A model generated the notes under the pieces. It worked only from the letters and a program-made list of their open reading frames with translations. It was not told the origin of the DNA and did no database searches. A program made the translations under genes and the position numbers. Shown here in pieces: positions 32,185 through 44,272 of a DNA stretch of 64,000 nucleotides. Numbering within the stretch: position 1 is the stretch's first letter; each line of letters starts with the position of its first letter. This DNA comes from Limanda limanda (taxonomy: Eukaryota > Chordata > Actinopteri > Pleuronectiformes > Pleuronectidae), in the NCBI RefSeq assembly GCF_963576545.1, contig NC_083648.1, forward strand, positions 9,163,739 to 9,227,738, given 5' to 3'.

Positions 32185-32410
32185 TGCTCCTCTTATCCTG
32201 TCGGTAAAAAAAAAATCCCTCCTCGGCTGCGGAGTGATCAGATCCTGGAGCTTCTGTTCCTCCGGCTCCGAGACTCGCTCCTTGTTTCTGAACCTCCTCG
32301 GTATGGAAATACACTCGGTCTGCCCAAAATAGACGAGTCCCTATTCCCCCCACTGCGAGCTGCAAACTTGCATGACTGATGATGATGATGATGTCTGCTG
32401 GTTGCTTTCG

Positions 32411-32491
<81 letters not shown>

Positions 32492-32504
32492 CCTCTCTCT
32501 CTCT

Positions 32505-32540
<36 letters not shown>

Positions 32541-32560
32541 GCAGACCAAAAATCAGGTGA
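32185..32560 (-). promoter_or_regulatory. ghrhr: Probable ghrhr 5'UTR/promoter with CT microsatellite
   Basis: Immediately upstream of the start codon the minus strand has a poly-T tract followed by ACCGACAG, a possible acceptor for a 5'UTR intron. A (TC)n array at 32,417-32,536 (GA on the coding strand) follows about 230 bp upstream. No TATA box or definite start site is identified. Confidence 0.35.
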
Positions 32561-35500
32561 ATGAACATCACTCTCTCCTTTCTCAGTGAGGGAGATAAAA
32601 CATAGAGTGAGTGGCCTAGTTTCCCACTTTCAAGTCACTAAAGCTTTGCAATCGTGAACATCTGCTTGTTTTCCCCATTGTCACTGCTGTAGTTTGATTC
32701 ATTGGAAGTTCGTCGATCAATAGAGACACACTTGATCAACAATGTGAGAGGTTGCTGCTCTGATATCTTACATTATATCACAGTGGATTAAAAAAGGAAA
32801 AAAGGAACAGATGAAGATGCTCTCATCTCTTTTCATCATTATTAGAACAGCGGCTGGATGGGAAGAACAAACACACGAAAACCATATGTTTGTGGCCCAG
32901 AACAAATGGAGGTTTTTCATTTAATTCTCCCACACTGGCCGTCTGGGTAACGAGCAGTCAGAGGACACGGAGGACACAACAGCCTGGAGGCTGCCGAACA
33001 GGCTTGTGACTTGAAGGACAGCTGACCTTCCATGTCCTGGAGAATGTTTATGACTGACACAAACCCTCATCTGCTATCATTGTATTGCCTTTGACAAGGA
33101 AAGTATTTCCATGTTGTTCAACTGGTGGTGGTTTGTTATAGGTCAGGGAAGAATATCTCAAATGTTGATGCAGCTCTAAATCAGGGAGCTGATCCAGGGA
33201 CTTTTATTTGTATTTCTTTAACATTGCGGAGATATGGCATTTTCACACATTTGTCAACATGACATGTGTGTGTGTGGGCAAATTGGTGCAGATCCAAATA
33301 AAGATCTGGAGCTATGGGGAATTGAAATGTGATTTTATAACTGTTGGTGGAGATATGCACTCTGACATTGTAATTGAAAATGTGGACATATCAGACTGTT
33401 TCCAAGTGTGAATGTAGCAGCTCCTACAAGAGCAAGAACATGGGATTCAACCTTCAGCCACTCTTTAATGTACGGGGAACATTTTACTTCAGGTGCAAAC
33501 AGCAGCAGACTGTTGAAGTGCTGGTCAATCCCCGAGGACGTGAACCTGTGTCCCTGTGGCTTATAATAATTAAAAACAAACCTTACTGTAACAGGTGGCA
33601 TGTTATCAGCCCACTGTCATTACTTCCTCATTTGGTTCCTATCAATATAATAATAAAACACTGTTACACTATTACAAACATCCGTTGCTGAAATGTCTGC
33701 AGGATACGAATAATGCAAGCTGGCAGTGGTCCTATTTTATTTTATTATTATATTATTATTATATTGTCCTGCTTTATCATATATTATATTAAACTTTCCT
33801 ATATTTCAAACACTGGTTTCAGTTTCGTGCAGCAGTCCGGGTCATGTATCTGCTAGAGGGAGGCTGAAGACAGTGTTTGATCCCCACAGCAGATAATGTG
33901 TCAAATTCAAACATCTTCACAAGCCAGAGCTATGTGAGCATCTTTTGAATAAGATATGCTTAAAATGTCAATATGTCAGCTGAAGTTGGGAGGGACACGG
34001 AACAGATGAAGCCAGTGGTTGAGAATACAAGTTGTTTTCCTTTTTCAGTTAATTATTTTCCTGATTAGCAACACATAAGTTCATCACAAGTTTCTAGGGC
34101 CCTTATAGCGACATCCTCAGGTTTCCTGTTTTGTCTACAAAAATGAACAACTTCATTTGATATTTTTCTTCATAAAAGGCGCATTGTGTCAAATTCTTCA
34201 ACGGTTAATCTGCATCAAGCACTCTTCAAAGTTATGTTTAACAAGACAGACGTATGATTCGTCCATCATAAAATCTGTAAAACATTAAGATAGTCACACA
34301 AAAACCAGAAAAAAGCTAAATTTTCAATATTTTGTTATTTTTCTTCTTAATTATATTTATTCTAATGATCTTTATTTTAAGATTACCGAAATTACCATGG
34401 ATTACTATCAAAATATTGCAGAAGTTTTGATCTTTATTCTTGCGGAAAATAGTAATTTCACACCTCTGGAGCTTCAACCAGACTCAAAAATACTTTTGTG
34501 TCTGGAATGTCAACAAGCAGCTGTCTAATGGCTGTAAAGTGCATGAGGATGCTAATGTTTACCAGCTCACATGACTGGTTTGTTTTAATTTATGAAAGAC
34601 AAACAAAGGGGAGAGGGTGAACAAGATCCGAAGCTGAAGAGTTTGAGTTTGTTCTGTTTGTTGATAAGTTTCATTCATGACTTCCCCTTTATAAAAAGTG
34701 AATGGCTTTTAAATCTTAAATCAAAGCTTTGTATCTGCCTTACCTACACTTCAACCACACTTCACCCCCATAGATTTGAGGATTGACACAAACCTCGATG
34801 GCCCGACACCTGCAGCACTGGGCTCTGATAACTATTAACATAATTAGACAAAAGGGAAATGAAAACAACTGAAAGCCAACTCCTGCATTTACTTCTGGCC
34901 CTTTAAATGCCTTCATGGATCAAAATCACACACAGGCACATGACAGTGAGTTATAGGATCGACAGAGAGAGGCGAGCACATGCAACAGTCCTGGCCTGGT
35001 TAAATCCTGGGATGATGCAGCTCGTGATTGGTCCTTAAATCCTGAGGGCCGTCAGCCTGACCAGACAAACCCCCGAGCAGCCCTGGAGCAAAACAGATTC
35101 GACTGACCTCAGAGTACACTGCAATATTTAAAAATTCCCCAGTCAGTGACACAAACCAGCACTTAAAAGCTGATGTAATCGGTTGATTTATTGATCAACA
35201 GACAACTTTTTGGCAATCATTTTTACCGGAATATCCCCGGCACTAATTTCTCATGAAAAACATTTTCCAGTTTTTCCACAAACATAACATCTTTCATGTT
35301 TTCAACCAAAAAAAGAAGCAGCCTGAATATCTTAGCTATTTGTACAAAAAATACCAGTCAGTGTTTGTTGGAGCCTTTTAAGTACTTTGTCCAGGCTTTT
35401 CTCTGTTAATATTACTTGACAGAAAATGTTAAAACAATTTGATAAAACAAATGTCTTTAATATGGAATAAACGGTCTAGGTCTTCTAACTAGATTTGGAG

Positions 35501-36730
35501 TGCCTATAAAAGGACCACACGATGTAGGAGTCAAATAAAGTGGTTTGCATATGTGATTAATCAAATTATGTTGATCCACATGATGAGGAGTAAACATTTG
35601 AGACCTCTGGAGGTCTGAAATCCACATGGATTATATTTAATGCTGAGACACAAGGCTCAAGTGTTAACAATTAATTTTCCATGTCCGTGGAGTGTTATAT
35701 CAGCCTCTGCTCACTTTACTGACCCATAAAATGCCTTGTATTTAATTTCTTGGGGCCAAATTATGTTTACACCCTGGCTCAGACCTGTTAGCGACACTAG
35801 AATGTGAACGTTATCTGGTTTGACAACTCAACTTAGCAAGGGAGGCTCCAAAACGTGAGCGCTCCAACCTACGTCAGCGGGGCAGATCATTTTAGAGCCT
35901 AAAAGCTTCAAGGTTTTTTTTCTCCTGTTCTTAAAAGTGCACAGACTGAACTGTGATGAGCCTTCTGCTAATAATTCACTATTGATGTCTAGACAAAGAA
36001 TTTTAGACCAGATATTGTTAAGGTAAGATGGACACTAATCCTCAAGTCTACATCTACTCTTATTGAGCTGAAATGCCTGAGGCAAGAGGTTAGAATTGTT
36101 TAGATTCAGTATTTAGACTCGTATTGTCTAACCGTGGACAAACTTGATTACAATTGATTATTTATTCATGACCTTTTAGACGTTTGACTTTTGGAGAAAT
36201 TAGCTGTAGTAGTCTTATGACAGTCCAACATAATGAAAATGTATTATTCAAAAATAGCAAAAGAGTAAAAAATAGAAAATATAAATAAGGTTAAATCAAT
36301 ACTCTAGTCTGTCCTCTTGTTTATACAAAATATTATTGATAATACACAGGAGACTTAAAGGCTGTAGTTTATATACAGGACTAATGTTCTGTTTAAATTG
36401 ACTAGACTGCCCTCTGCAGGAGATAAAAGATAAAAGTAGCCCATGTTTATTTGGCTACACAGGAAACCTAACCTGACCTAAACTAAATTTTAATCACAAA
36501 CATTTTTGGTCTGTGCATCATCTGCAGTTTTTTTATTTTATATAAGATTGTTGTAAGTATAAGTGTGTGATTGGTAACCTTTCATCAAGGTTTTATGTGA
36601 TGAAGTGACGGTGGTGATTTAATTAGAAAGACAAAATCAACAGTGTAATGTAATGTTAATGTAATTAAATTAAATTAAACTAAAATAGCCGGACTTGTCA
36701 GGACAGGGAATGTAAACCCACATTCAATTA
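32561..36730. other. Intergenic region, no gene seen
   Basis: About 4.2 kb of AT-rich sequence between divergent ghrhr and eef1d. No splice-joined protein frames were recognised. Part of it (about 33,120-33,330) resembles the 'tttctttaacattgcggagat' type of fish interspersed repeat. A CTCF-like core with one mismatch occurs on the minus strand near 36,408-36,421. Confidence 0.6.
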
Positions 36731-36870
36731 GAACTGGAGGTGAAACAAAGATGTCACATGTTATTATAACCTTTTGTTCTTTTATATTTTTACGTCGGTT
36801 ATTTTTTTAATGTTTTTTTTATTGCTGGTTGTGTTAAAAGAAAATGTCTGTCTTATGGTTTGATTTGTCT
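36731..36870. repeat. Direct repeat, copy 1 (upstream of eef1d exon 1)
   Basis: Starts 'gaactggaggtgaaacaaag' and ends 'gtctgtctta tggtttgatttgtct'. It is closely matched by 40,849-41,008, with a 20-nt insertion in the latter. Copy spacing is 4.1 kb. Confidence 0.85.
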
Positions 36871-37139
36871 TTCTTTTTTTCACATCAAGGTAAATCCTGT
36901 GTACAGCTGCCCGTCAACTGCCGTTCCCCTTAGGATTATGGGAAATGTAGTCTTTGGTAAAGTGGATCATACCAATCTTAAAGTCCAACGCAAATATCAA
37001 GGCAAAGGCAGATTAATTCTTTATTTTAAGAATGTATAGACTACAACTTTGTTTTAGTGAGTTTCATATCATTAGGGTTTTGAAAAAAGGTTAAATAAAA
37101 GTGTAAATACTTGTTGAATGAAGTAGTCGAACAGCCAAC

Positions 37140-37278
37140 CTCCGCCCCCCCTCCCCACCACCCCTCTCCGTCACCGGTGAATACTCGCGTCCCCGGCCCC
37201 GCGAGTTCTCTTCTTCCGTCGGATCCCAGCAAGCGACAGCACCGACCCCGAGCCGCCGAACCTCGAACAAAACCCACA
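37140..37278 (+). promoter_or_regulatory. eef1d: eef1d promoter and noncoding exon 1 (TOP-like)
   Basis: A CpG- and C-rich block in AT-rich surroundings. A 'gttctcttcttccgtcgg' stretch near 37,205-37,222 looks like a terminal oligopyrimidine start, as is usual for translation-factor mRNAs. The exon would end at 37,278 before a consensus GTAAGT donor. Joined either to 39,044 (long form) or 41,225 (short form). The start site is inferred from composition. Confidence 0.6.
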
Positions 37279-37908
37279 GTAAGTCCCGACAAGTTCCATT
37301 GTTTTATATACACTGTCCCGGAGCCGCAGCTGTTTGTAACGAGCCGGACATGTTGTGCACATGGGACTTTTCTCAGCGCCACGTGGTCAAGAGAACTACG
37401 AGTTGCAGGCGGCTGTCAAAAAAAAAAAAAAAGAGAAAAGTTGGCGAGTAAACTTGTAGGATTGTCACGAAGCTGGAATATCAAACTCGGTAGCGTTACT
37501 AAACATTATAACACATGCTGTTAGTAAAGATAAGAACATTAACACCGCCAACATCACTGTTTAGGTGCAGTTGTGGGTTTTCTCAGCTTCAGTCTGAGAG
37601 AAACAATGTAACTGTTAGCTAGTTAAATGTTATCTTGTTACCGTCTTGAGCTCAATTATAACTTAATACACTATGAATGTGGCTAAACTGGTTTAATACT
37701 TCTGTGTTGGTTGGAACTGGAGCTTTACTGGTCCCACAAAGGCCCGGGTGGGACGTCTGTCTTCATCATCATCCTCAGTCGCTCCCTGGTTCTTTGCTTC
37801 ACATGCAACTCGCTGCCAAAGTCCAAGATATCAAACAAGTTTGTATCTTGGACTAAAACTGGTCGTGAACCTGCTTCATCAGCTGTAGCAGAAGCTCAGT
37901 GTTGTTAT

Positions 37909-38162
37909 AGGTCCAGTGTGTACGATTTAGGTGAAAGGGATTTATTGGTCAGAAATTTAATATAAAATAGCCCTAGTGATGTTTAAACACTGGTGTGTCT
38001 CATCTAAAGTGTACAAATTGTTCTTTCCTTTATTCTAGAATGGGCCCTTTATGTTTGAATACTTTATATTTACATCGGGAGCAGGTCCTCTCCACGGAGG
38101 GGTATTCACCTGCAACCTGCAAGTTCACCACTAGATGTCACTAGATTCTACACACTGAACCT
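37909..38162. mobile_element. MITE-like element with terminal inverted repeats, copy A
   Basis: Begins AGGTCCAGTGTGTA and ends TACACACTGAACCT, 13 of 14 terminal bases matching in inverted orientation. Internal landmarks 'gccctttat...actttatatttacatc' and 'ccactagatgtcactaga' are shared with 49,220-49,447. A non-autonomous DNA transposon of a type common in teleosts. It lies in the first intron of eef1d. No target-site duplication could be fixed. Confidence 0.75.
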
Positions 38163-39043
38163 TTAACTCTGTGTTCAGCTGCCAGCGAGGGAAGGGGCTG
38201 TCTGGTGAAGGCGCCTCAGTTGGTATCGATTCTGCTGCAAATAAGCATCTATTTTAGTATCTGAGTTTTTTTTTGACAACCCTAGTAACTTGAAGCAACA
38301 AGACACATATTAAACATGAAATGCACACTTCTCAGAGCTAACATTTAAAGTCACCAGCTGTTTGGAATTGTTCCGCGTTCATTTTTATCTTCAGCACTTG
38401 TTGCTTCCACGATGGACTGTGAAGGGTTTGAGTTTTGCATTTCCTATCTATTCTCTGTTTGCGTATCAGCTTCTCATTCCAGTTACCAAAGGTGAGTTTT
38501 AATGTTGGGGCTGCTCCTCACCACATACTCTGGATTACTGCAGTTTTGAAGATGTTGGAACTTGTTGCACCAGGTACATCCAGCACAACAGCTCTGCAAC
38601 TAGTCCTCCACAAAGACAAATGTCTGGTGTTTTTCTCGTCTTTCAACTTCTTGATGAGTTTTCGAGGGGGCAGTTTGTGCGATCCTTTAATTGCATGGAA
38701 AGGTATGGCTAGTATGTGGCTATCATACTAACTTGTATACAAAATGAAAGCTTGTCTTTCCATTGATTAATCTGCTTTCGATTAATCAACCTACGTTCTC
38801 AATTAATCAAGGAGTAATTATTATTAAAAAGAATACAAAATGATCGTCAATGTTGTAATTAAATGGATTGCAATATACAAAAAAAGTACTCAATCACATT
38901 TGGAATCAACAAACGTTTGGCAATTTTTGCTACGAGAAACAGGACCGCAATTGATCCTCAAACTGGTTTCATGTAAATCTAGTGACGATCAATAAAGTAA
39001 TTGCTCAATTAACTTACTTGTCTATTAAAACTAACCCTTTCAG

Positions 39044-39435
39044 ATCAGATAACCCTTAAATAGAGAAATGGATCAGTCTTCGCCCGACAGTCAGCAGTGC
39101 AGGCAGGCAGAAGCTAATTGGTACAACCGCAGTACCTATGAGCAGGCGGAGAGCAACCACTATCGCCGACTGGCCTCCAATGGCAACGGACCTATGGCGT
39201 CCTCTCCACGGAGCCCAGGCACCAAAGGCCCCTTGACCTTCCGCTCCAGAAACCACAGCAATAAGCAGCAGGACGCTGTGCCCGTGGTGAAGGCGTCCGG
39301 TACCCCTCACCGTCAGTCCAGTAGAGGCCGCCACCGCACCAACTCTGAGAACGAGCAGGGCGGCAAAGGAAGCAGGGGGCCGTACCACAGGAAGAGGCTC
39401 CACTCGGAGACGCAGAGCCGACCCAAATGGGACAA
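39044..39435 (+). CDS. eef1d: Alternative long-isoform N-terminal exon of eef1d
   Basis: Follows a CTTTCAG acceptor; the ATG is at 39,068 with purine at -3. The exon encodes 122 codons plus 2 nt and ends at a GTATGA donor. That phase joins in frame to the exon at 41,225, reading through its 5'UTR bases into the canonical Met. It holds one copy of the motif ANWYNRSTYEQAESNHY, matching the [17 protein letters not shown] block of the canonical exon, then a Ser/Arg/Lys-rich tail with several basic clusters (YHRKRLH, SSRGRHR). Mammalian EEF1D has an equivalent long isoform (eEF1BdeltaL) with repeated copies of this motif, which acts in the nucleus in the heat-shock response. The mammalian extension is about three times longer. 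The isoform is inferred from frame and homology. Confidence 0.8.
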
Positions 39436-39992
39436 GTATGACCCCTCACATAAGGAATGGGAGAGACTTGCTGTGTGTTTTCAGTTGTTGTTTTTAACCA
39501 TGATGAGGGTTTTCAGTTGTTGTCCGTCTGCATTTTTGTTATGCTAACTTATGTATTGTGTTGGTCTTCAGTTTTTCCAAAATTCAAGTTAACAAATTTG
39601 GCGTGAAACATAATTTGTTCGGATGTATTAGTATATCGAAAGACGAACCATTACAGACGATCTGATGCTTTTTTCTAGACGCTTTTCTGTATATATGGAA
39701 TTTGAAACGTTATTTGTCTTAATGACAAACAAATAAGTCTGAACTTGTCCTTGGGCTTTCATTAGATCAACTTCAACTTCTGTGAATGTCATCTCAACAA
39801 GATAGAGGTATAAACTACCCGGTGTATATGATTTCATCACACGGTGTGACCGTGGTGTGACATTTTGATGATTCGCTGAAAGAGGGATTTATTATAACTC
39901 CTATGTCCATTGTTCTTTCAGCCTCAAACCTCATTCACACATTCAAAGTCCCGCCCTGATCAGATCTATATCAATAGTGACTCATCAATACA

Positions 39993-40006
39993 GCGCCACC
40001 TGCTGG
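39993..40006 (-). promoter_or_regulatory. CTCF-like motif in eef1d intron
   Basis: Reverse strand CCAGCAGGTGGCGC fits the CTCF core consensus CCASYAGRKGGCRS at all positions. It lies in the intron between the long-isoform exon and the canonical first coding exon. Motif only. Confidence 0.4.
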
Positions 40007-40848
40007 CGACAGGAAGTGACATGTTTTAAACTTTGATGAACTGCTCTTGGCTGCTTTACAATATACAGGTGAAAGAACACTTCAAAGGATTCATTAAGCA
40101 AATACTTTGCTTTATGAGTTTGTTTTAATGTCACAGTGTCAGTGGTGTCAGATTCCTATGATGTCTAAGATGAAAAGATGAAAGATTTATATGATCTGAA
40201 GAGAGAAGAGTGTTTTTGACCTGAATAGATCTATTAGTCTAGTATAGTGATAGCGATAGCACCACCTACTGCCAAAAGGAGGTAAGCCTCGTTTTAAAAC
40301 TAAATTTGATTTAGATAAAGTTTTCACTACGGGGTCTAACTTGATGGAGTGGACCGTAATACGTGATTAGTGAGCGTGATCCAGCGGTGCATGACGGAGG
40401 CAGGAAGTGAAGAGTTATCAAACGCATACAATGTAGAGACGGGCGCTTGGTCATTGATCGCTCTCTCCACCTGCCGCAACAGGCTTCAAACTGGGTGTGC
40501 TCGGGCTCGTCAGTGCTACAACGTAGCTCTAGTTTGGGTTGTTGCAGGAATCGGATCCAGCTCAGATCGAGTGAAATATACATGAAGTTTAAACACCCAC
40601 AAAGACTAACCACGTATCAATGTTGCATGAGAATCAATGTACAACTTATAGTGATATTCAGTCATGTGTAGTAAATTGCCTCTGTGTTTTGATGAGTAGG
40701 TTTCTGCTACAACTAAGGGGGGCTTGTTGATTTGGCGGTGAGCAGTGTTTTGTTCTATAATCCAGACTCTGCAGAGCAGGCAACTCTGTCGCTGGCTGAG
40801 GAATGTGCAGACACCAGTCTGCTGCTTTAAACCCACCAGTTCAATTTC

Positions 40849-41008
40849 GAACTGGAGGTGAAACAAAGAAGTCACAAGTTATTATAACGCTTTGTTCTTT
40901 TATATTTTTGTGTCTGTTATTTCACAGAATGGGATGCCACCGTTTTTTTATATGTCTGCTTGCTGGTTGTGTTAAAAGAAAATGTCTGTCTTGTGGTTTG
41001 ATTTGTCT
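40849..41008. repeat. Direct repeat, copy 2 (upstream of canonical eef1d coding exon)
   Basis: Same orientation as 36,731-36,870 and near-identical over long words, for example the block 'ctggttgtgttaaaag' followed by 'aaaatgtctgtctt'. It ends 216 bp before the exon that carries the canonical eef1d start codon. Confidence 0.85.
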
Positions 41009-41224
41009 CCCTGGTCCACCTTAGTGTCATCTGTGACTCTGCATGTTGTCCTAACATGGAAACCAGCGTCTTCATAACCTGTTTTCTGTTGCTCCTTCCC
41101 TGTTTCTGATTGGGCCGACTGCAGCGCTTTAACACCCGGTCACAACTTCTCGATGAATTGTCCGAAGTTCTAAGGAATGTTTTCTGTCTGAATTTATCCT
41201 GAATTTCTCACCTTCCCTCCTCAG

Positions 41225-44204
41225 TACCAAGATGAGTGGACTCCAGTGCCTCGCCTCAGAGAACGTCTGGTTCGACAAGCAGCGCTACGATGAGGCCGAG
41301 ACGCGCTTCTACGAGGGATCCAACGGGCAGGTACCACAAACACTTTATTTCCTTCCACAGACCCAAAAACTGTCATCAGGGCTGTATGTTCTACATACGT
41401 GTCCTTTTTTTAGACACCTTTTGAGTGTCAAACCTGCACCTGTGGCACTTTCTCTCTTCCTGTCTTCCTCCTGCACAGCTCTCTGTCAGTCTGTTGGTTT
41501 AAAGCACCAGTTGCATCATCGTCCGTAATGGCGCTCGGCAACTCGGAGCAGCCGCGTGCATGCGGGTTAAGCCCCTCGATTTAGAAGTGACTCGTCCTTC
41601 AGAGGGGGGTCAGGTGGTTTGGCAGCTGTCCCTGCCTGTCGGGCTGCAGCTCCTAAGTGTTCTCACTCCACAGGCCCTGTAACAATAGAGAGTATAGTGT
41701 GATCGCTTCTAGTTCTTCAAGGCTAATTTCACATAATTGGAAAATGGCACATCTTCTCATGTACTCTGGGATTTCTAATAATACAGAGATTTAGTGATAT
41801 GCCTTTTTTTCTTTTTTAAATACATGCCACAGAAAAGTCTTTTAAAAGTTGATTCAAAAAGTTCATGAATAGAGTTTGAAAAAAACGTTTCGAAGCATTC
41901 ACATCCGTTTCTCTCATGTGACTCTTGATGGCTCTGATGATCCGTGTGTAGCAGCCGACTCTCTCCTTCAGCCAACGCCTGTTTTTCTTCTTGTCTTTTC
42001 TTCGTTTCCTCCCTTTCTTTTAACGCTGTACGTCAGCGGGTGCAGGTGAAAACGGCCCCGCCGGCCAAAGGGCGCCACCCGAAACGGCAGCACAGAAATG
42101 TAAGTGGTGCACGTTGAGCTTTGCTGTGTTCAGCCCTGAGAACGCTGCGAGCCGGAGACGGACCGCTGGGTGTGTTGAATGCGTCTTTATCAAAGCACGA
42201 AGATGTGTGACCCTGTATCAGCACCTCACCAAACATACTGCACGAACACTAACTGGTTTCATTTTGCATCATTTCATGTTTATTTTGGAGGATATTGGGG
42301 TAATTTTCAAATATAAGTAAAATGCTAATTTGTTGTGGTTGTAACTAATCTTTACTCACAAAGGATATTTCATATACTGTCTTAATTAGATGGTTATTCA
42401 TTGATAAAACTTACAGGAATAGTCTGACAAATGGGAAATTTGTACCACTGCCAAGAGTTGCACCAAAAGATCAACACTACAGTCGTATCATTTTGTGCTT
42501 AGCTCAGCACATCAACTGGAAACATCTAACCTGGAACTGGAAAAAAGAACATCCACCCACTAAAGCCTGTGAAGATCTCACTGCTTAACAACTAGATTTA
42601 TTTTGGTTGTTTTATACCCTTTAGTTGAAGGCAGGTCCCACCTCCCCAGCTCACGTTTGATTTAACCTGCACGTCTTTGTTTAAACATCATAATTGATTT
42701 TTGTGGCTTGCTGCTTCACACCAGACTTGGATTGGATCTCAGCCTGGATGATAATGCACCTGCTTTTCTGCGTTTCAATTTCAACCCTGATCTGCAACAT
42801 GACACCTGGATAATTGATCTGTGTTTATCTTTCCACAGTCATCCTCAGGAGCAGACCAGGAGCTGGTTACACGCATGAAGAGCCTTGAGCTGGAGAACCA
42901 GACGCTGCACAAAGGTGTGTTTGTGTTTGACCGCTTTTACTTACATGTTATGGTTTCACAGTATTAATAGCATTAACAGAATTGACGTTTGTTGTGTTTC
43001 TGCTTCTTCAGTGGTGGAGCACATGAAAGCAACCATGCTGAAGTTAGAGTCCAGAGTAGCTTTGCTGGAAAAGACCCCTGCAACAGCTGCTGTCCCAGCT
43101 GCTAAGGTAGATGACTTAATTAGAATTTATTGGTGCTGGAAAAGAAAAAAGTTAACAATCTTGTTGGAAAAACCAAACGGCTCAAATGTACGACTGTTTT
43201 GTATTTTCCAAGGCTGCTCCAGCCAAGGTGGAAGATAGTGATGACGAAGATGATGACATGGACTTGTTCGGCAGTGATGAGGATGATGAGGAGGCAGATC
43301 GCATCAAGCAGGAGCGCCTGGATGCCTACGCAGCCAAGAAGGCCAAGAAACCCACGCTCATTGCCAAGTCATCGATCCTGTTGGACGTCAAACCTGTGAG
43401 TATCACAGGGTTTATATTAGATAAAGGAAATAAAGGTCTTAAATTAGGTCTAGAGGCGGTACATTTAAGTGTGATGGGAAAATTGTCAAGCAGAGTCCTG
43501 TCATAGAAATTGTGTCTTTACAACTTAAAATCAAATTTAACGTTGATGTCTTTCCTCCCATTTCCCCTCAGTGGGATGATGAGACGGACATGGCGAAGCT
43601 GGAGGAGTGTGTGCGCACGGTGCAGATAGACGGGCTCCTGTGGGGAGCATCCAAACTGGTGCCGGTGGGCTACGGCATCAAGAAGCTGCAGATCGGGTGT
43701 GTGGTCGAGGACGACAAGGTCGGAACAGACATCCTCGAGGAGGAGATCACCAAGTTTGAGGACTACGTAAGTAACGGTCAACTTTCATTTGTGTGTCTCC
43801 CTTAAAAGAAACTCTGATGTTGAAGGGTTTAATCCACCGGATGTCTTAACATGCAGGCTACTAAAGCATCAGGAGATAAAATGGACAGTGGTGAGTGGTA
43901 CAGACGTGTTTCCCAATAGTTATTGAAACTTTGTTCATCCTGTATATCCTCTAATCTTCTAGAAAATAAGGGATACTATCTTTCATTTGTATTAAACGTT
44001 GAGGAGAAAAAATACACTCAAAAAACCTTAGTGTATATCACACTTGATGCTTTATTTGTTTTTAAATTAAACAACTTGGATGTACAACAGATAGCTATAA
44101 AACATAAATACCTTCAAACACACACATTGACCTGTTTGTTTTTCTTGTTTTTTCTTCTTCTACAGGTCCAGAGTGTAGATGTAGCTGCCTTCAATAAGAT
44201 CTAA
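41225..44204 (+). CDS. eef1d: Elongation factor 1-delta (eEF1Bdelta), GDP/GTP exchange subunit of eEF1
   Basis: Catalyses GDP release from eEF1A after aminoacyl-tRNA delivery; cytoplasmic, in the eEF1H complex. Exons: 41225-41330 (ATG 41232, [20 protein letters not shown]), optional 42037-42099, 42839-42914 (leucine-zipper start, [11 protein letters not shown]), 43012-43106 ([21 protein letters not shown]), 43213-43395 (acidic [18 protein letters not shown], then [20 protein letters not shown]), 43572-43766 (EF1 guanine-exchange domain, [15 protein letters not shown] and [19 protein letters not shown]), 44166-44204 ([15 protein letters not shown]). Frame is kept at every join: 228 aa without and 249 aa with the 63-nt exon. 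The CKII-type acidic block and the C-terminal NKI are diagnostic. The segment IARARENIQKSL, which mammals have after the first exon, was not found. A short 3'UTR with ATTAAA follows. Confidence 0.95.
42037..42099 (+). CDS. eef1d: Small basic alternative exon of eef1d (21 codons)
   Basis: Phase-0 exon of 63 nt between CGTCAG and a GTAAGT donor, so inclusion or skipping keeps frame. It encodes [21 protein letters not shown], with 8 basic residues of 21. A second possible acceptor (TGCAG) lies 9 nt inside. The exon sits where other eEF1D genes have their IARARENIQKSL segment but shows no similarity to it. It may be tissue- or stage-specific; whether it is spliced in is unproven. Confidence 0.6.
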
Positions 44205-44266
44205 GCCCCACCTGCTCTTCCTTTGCTCCACCAACGTGTTGCTGCTGCTGCTCCTAGCTGACAGTT

Positions 44267-44272
44267 ATTAAA
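44267..44272 (+). terminator. eef1d: Poly(A) signal ATTAAA of eef1d
   Basis: ATTAAA lies 63 nt after the stop, followed by a GT-rich element (tctctgtgtttggttttt). This gives a very compact 3'UTR, as expected for an abundant housekeeping mRNA. The stop codon of the convergent TRIM gene is only 75 bp beyond. Confidence 0.75.

Noticed and set aside
43130..43399. Alternative frame over the acidic eef1d exon
   Set aside because: Out of frame with the conserved [11 protein letters not shown] block and starts in an intron.
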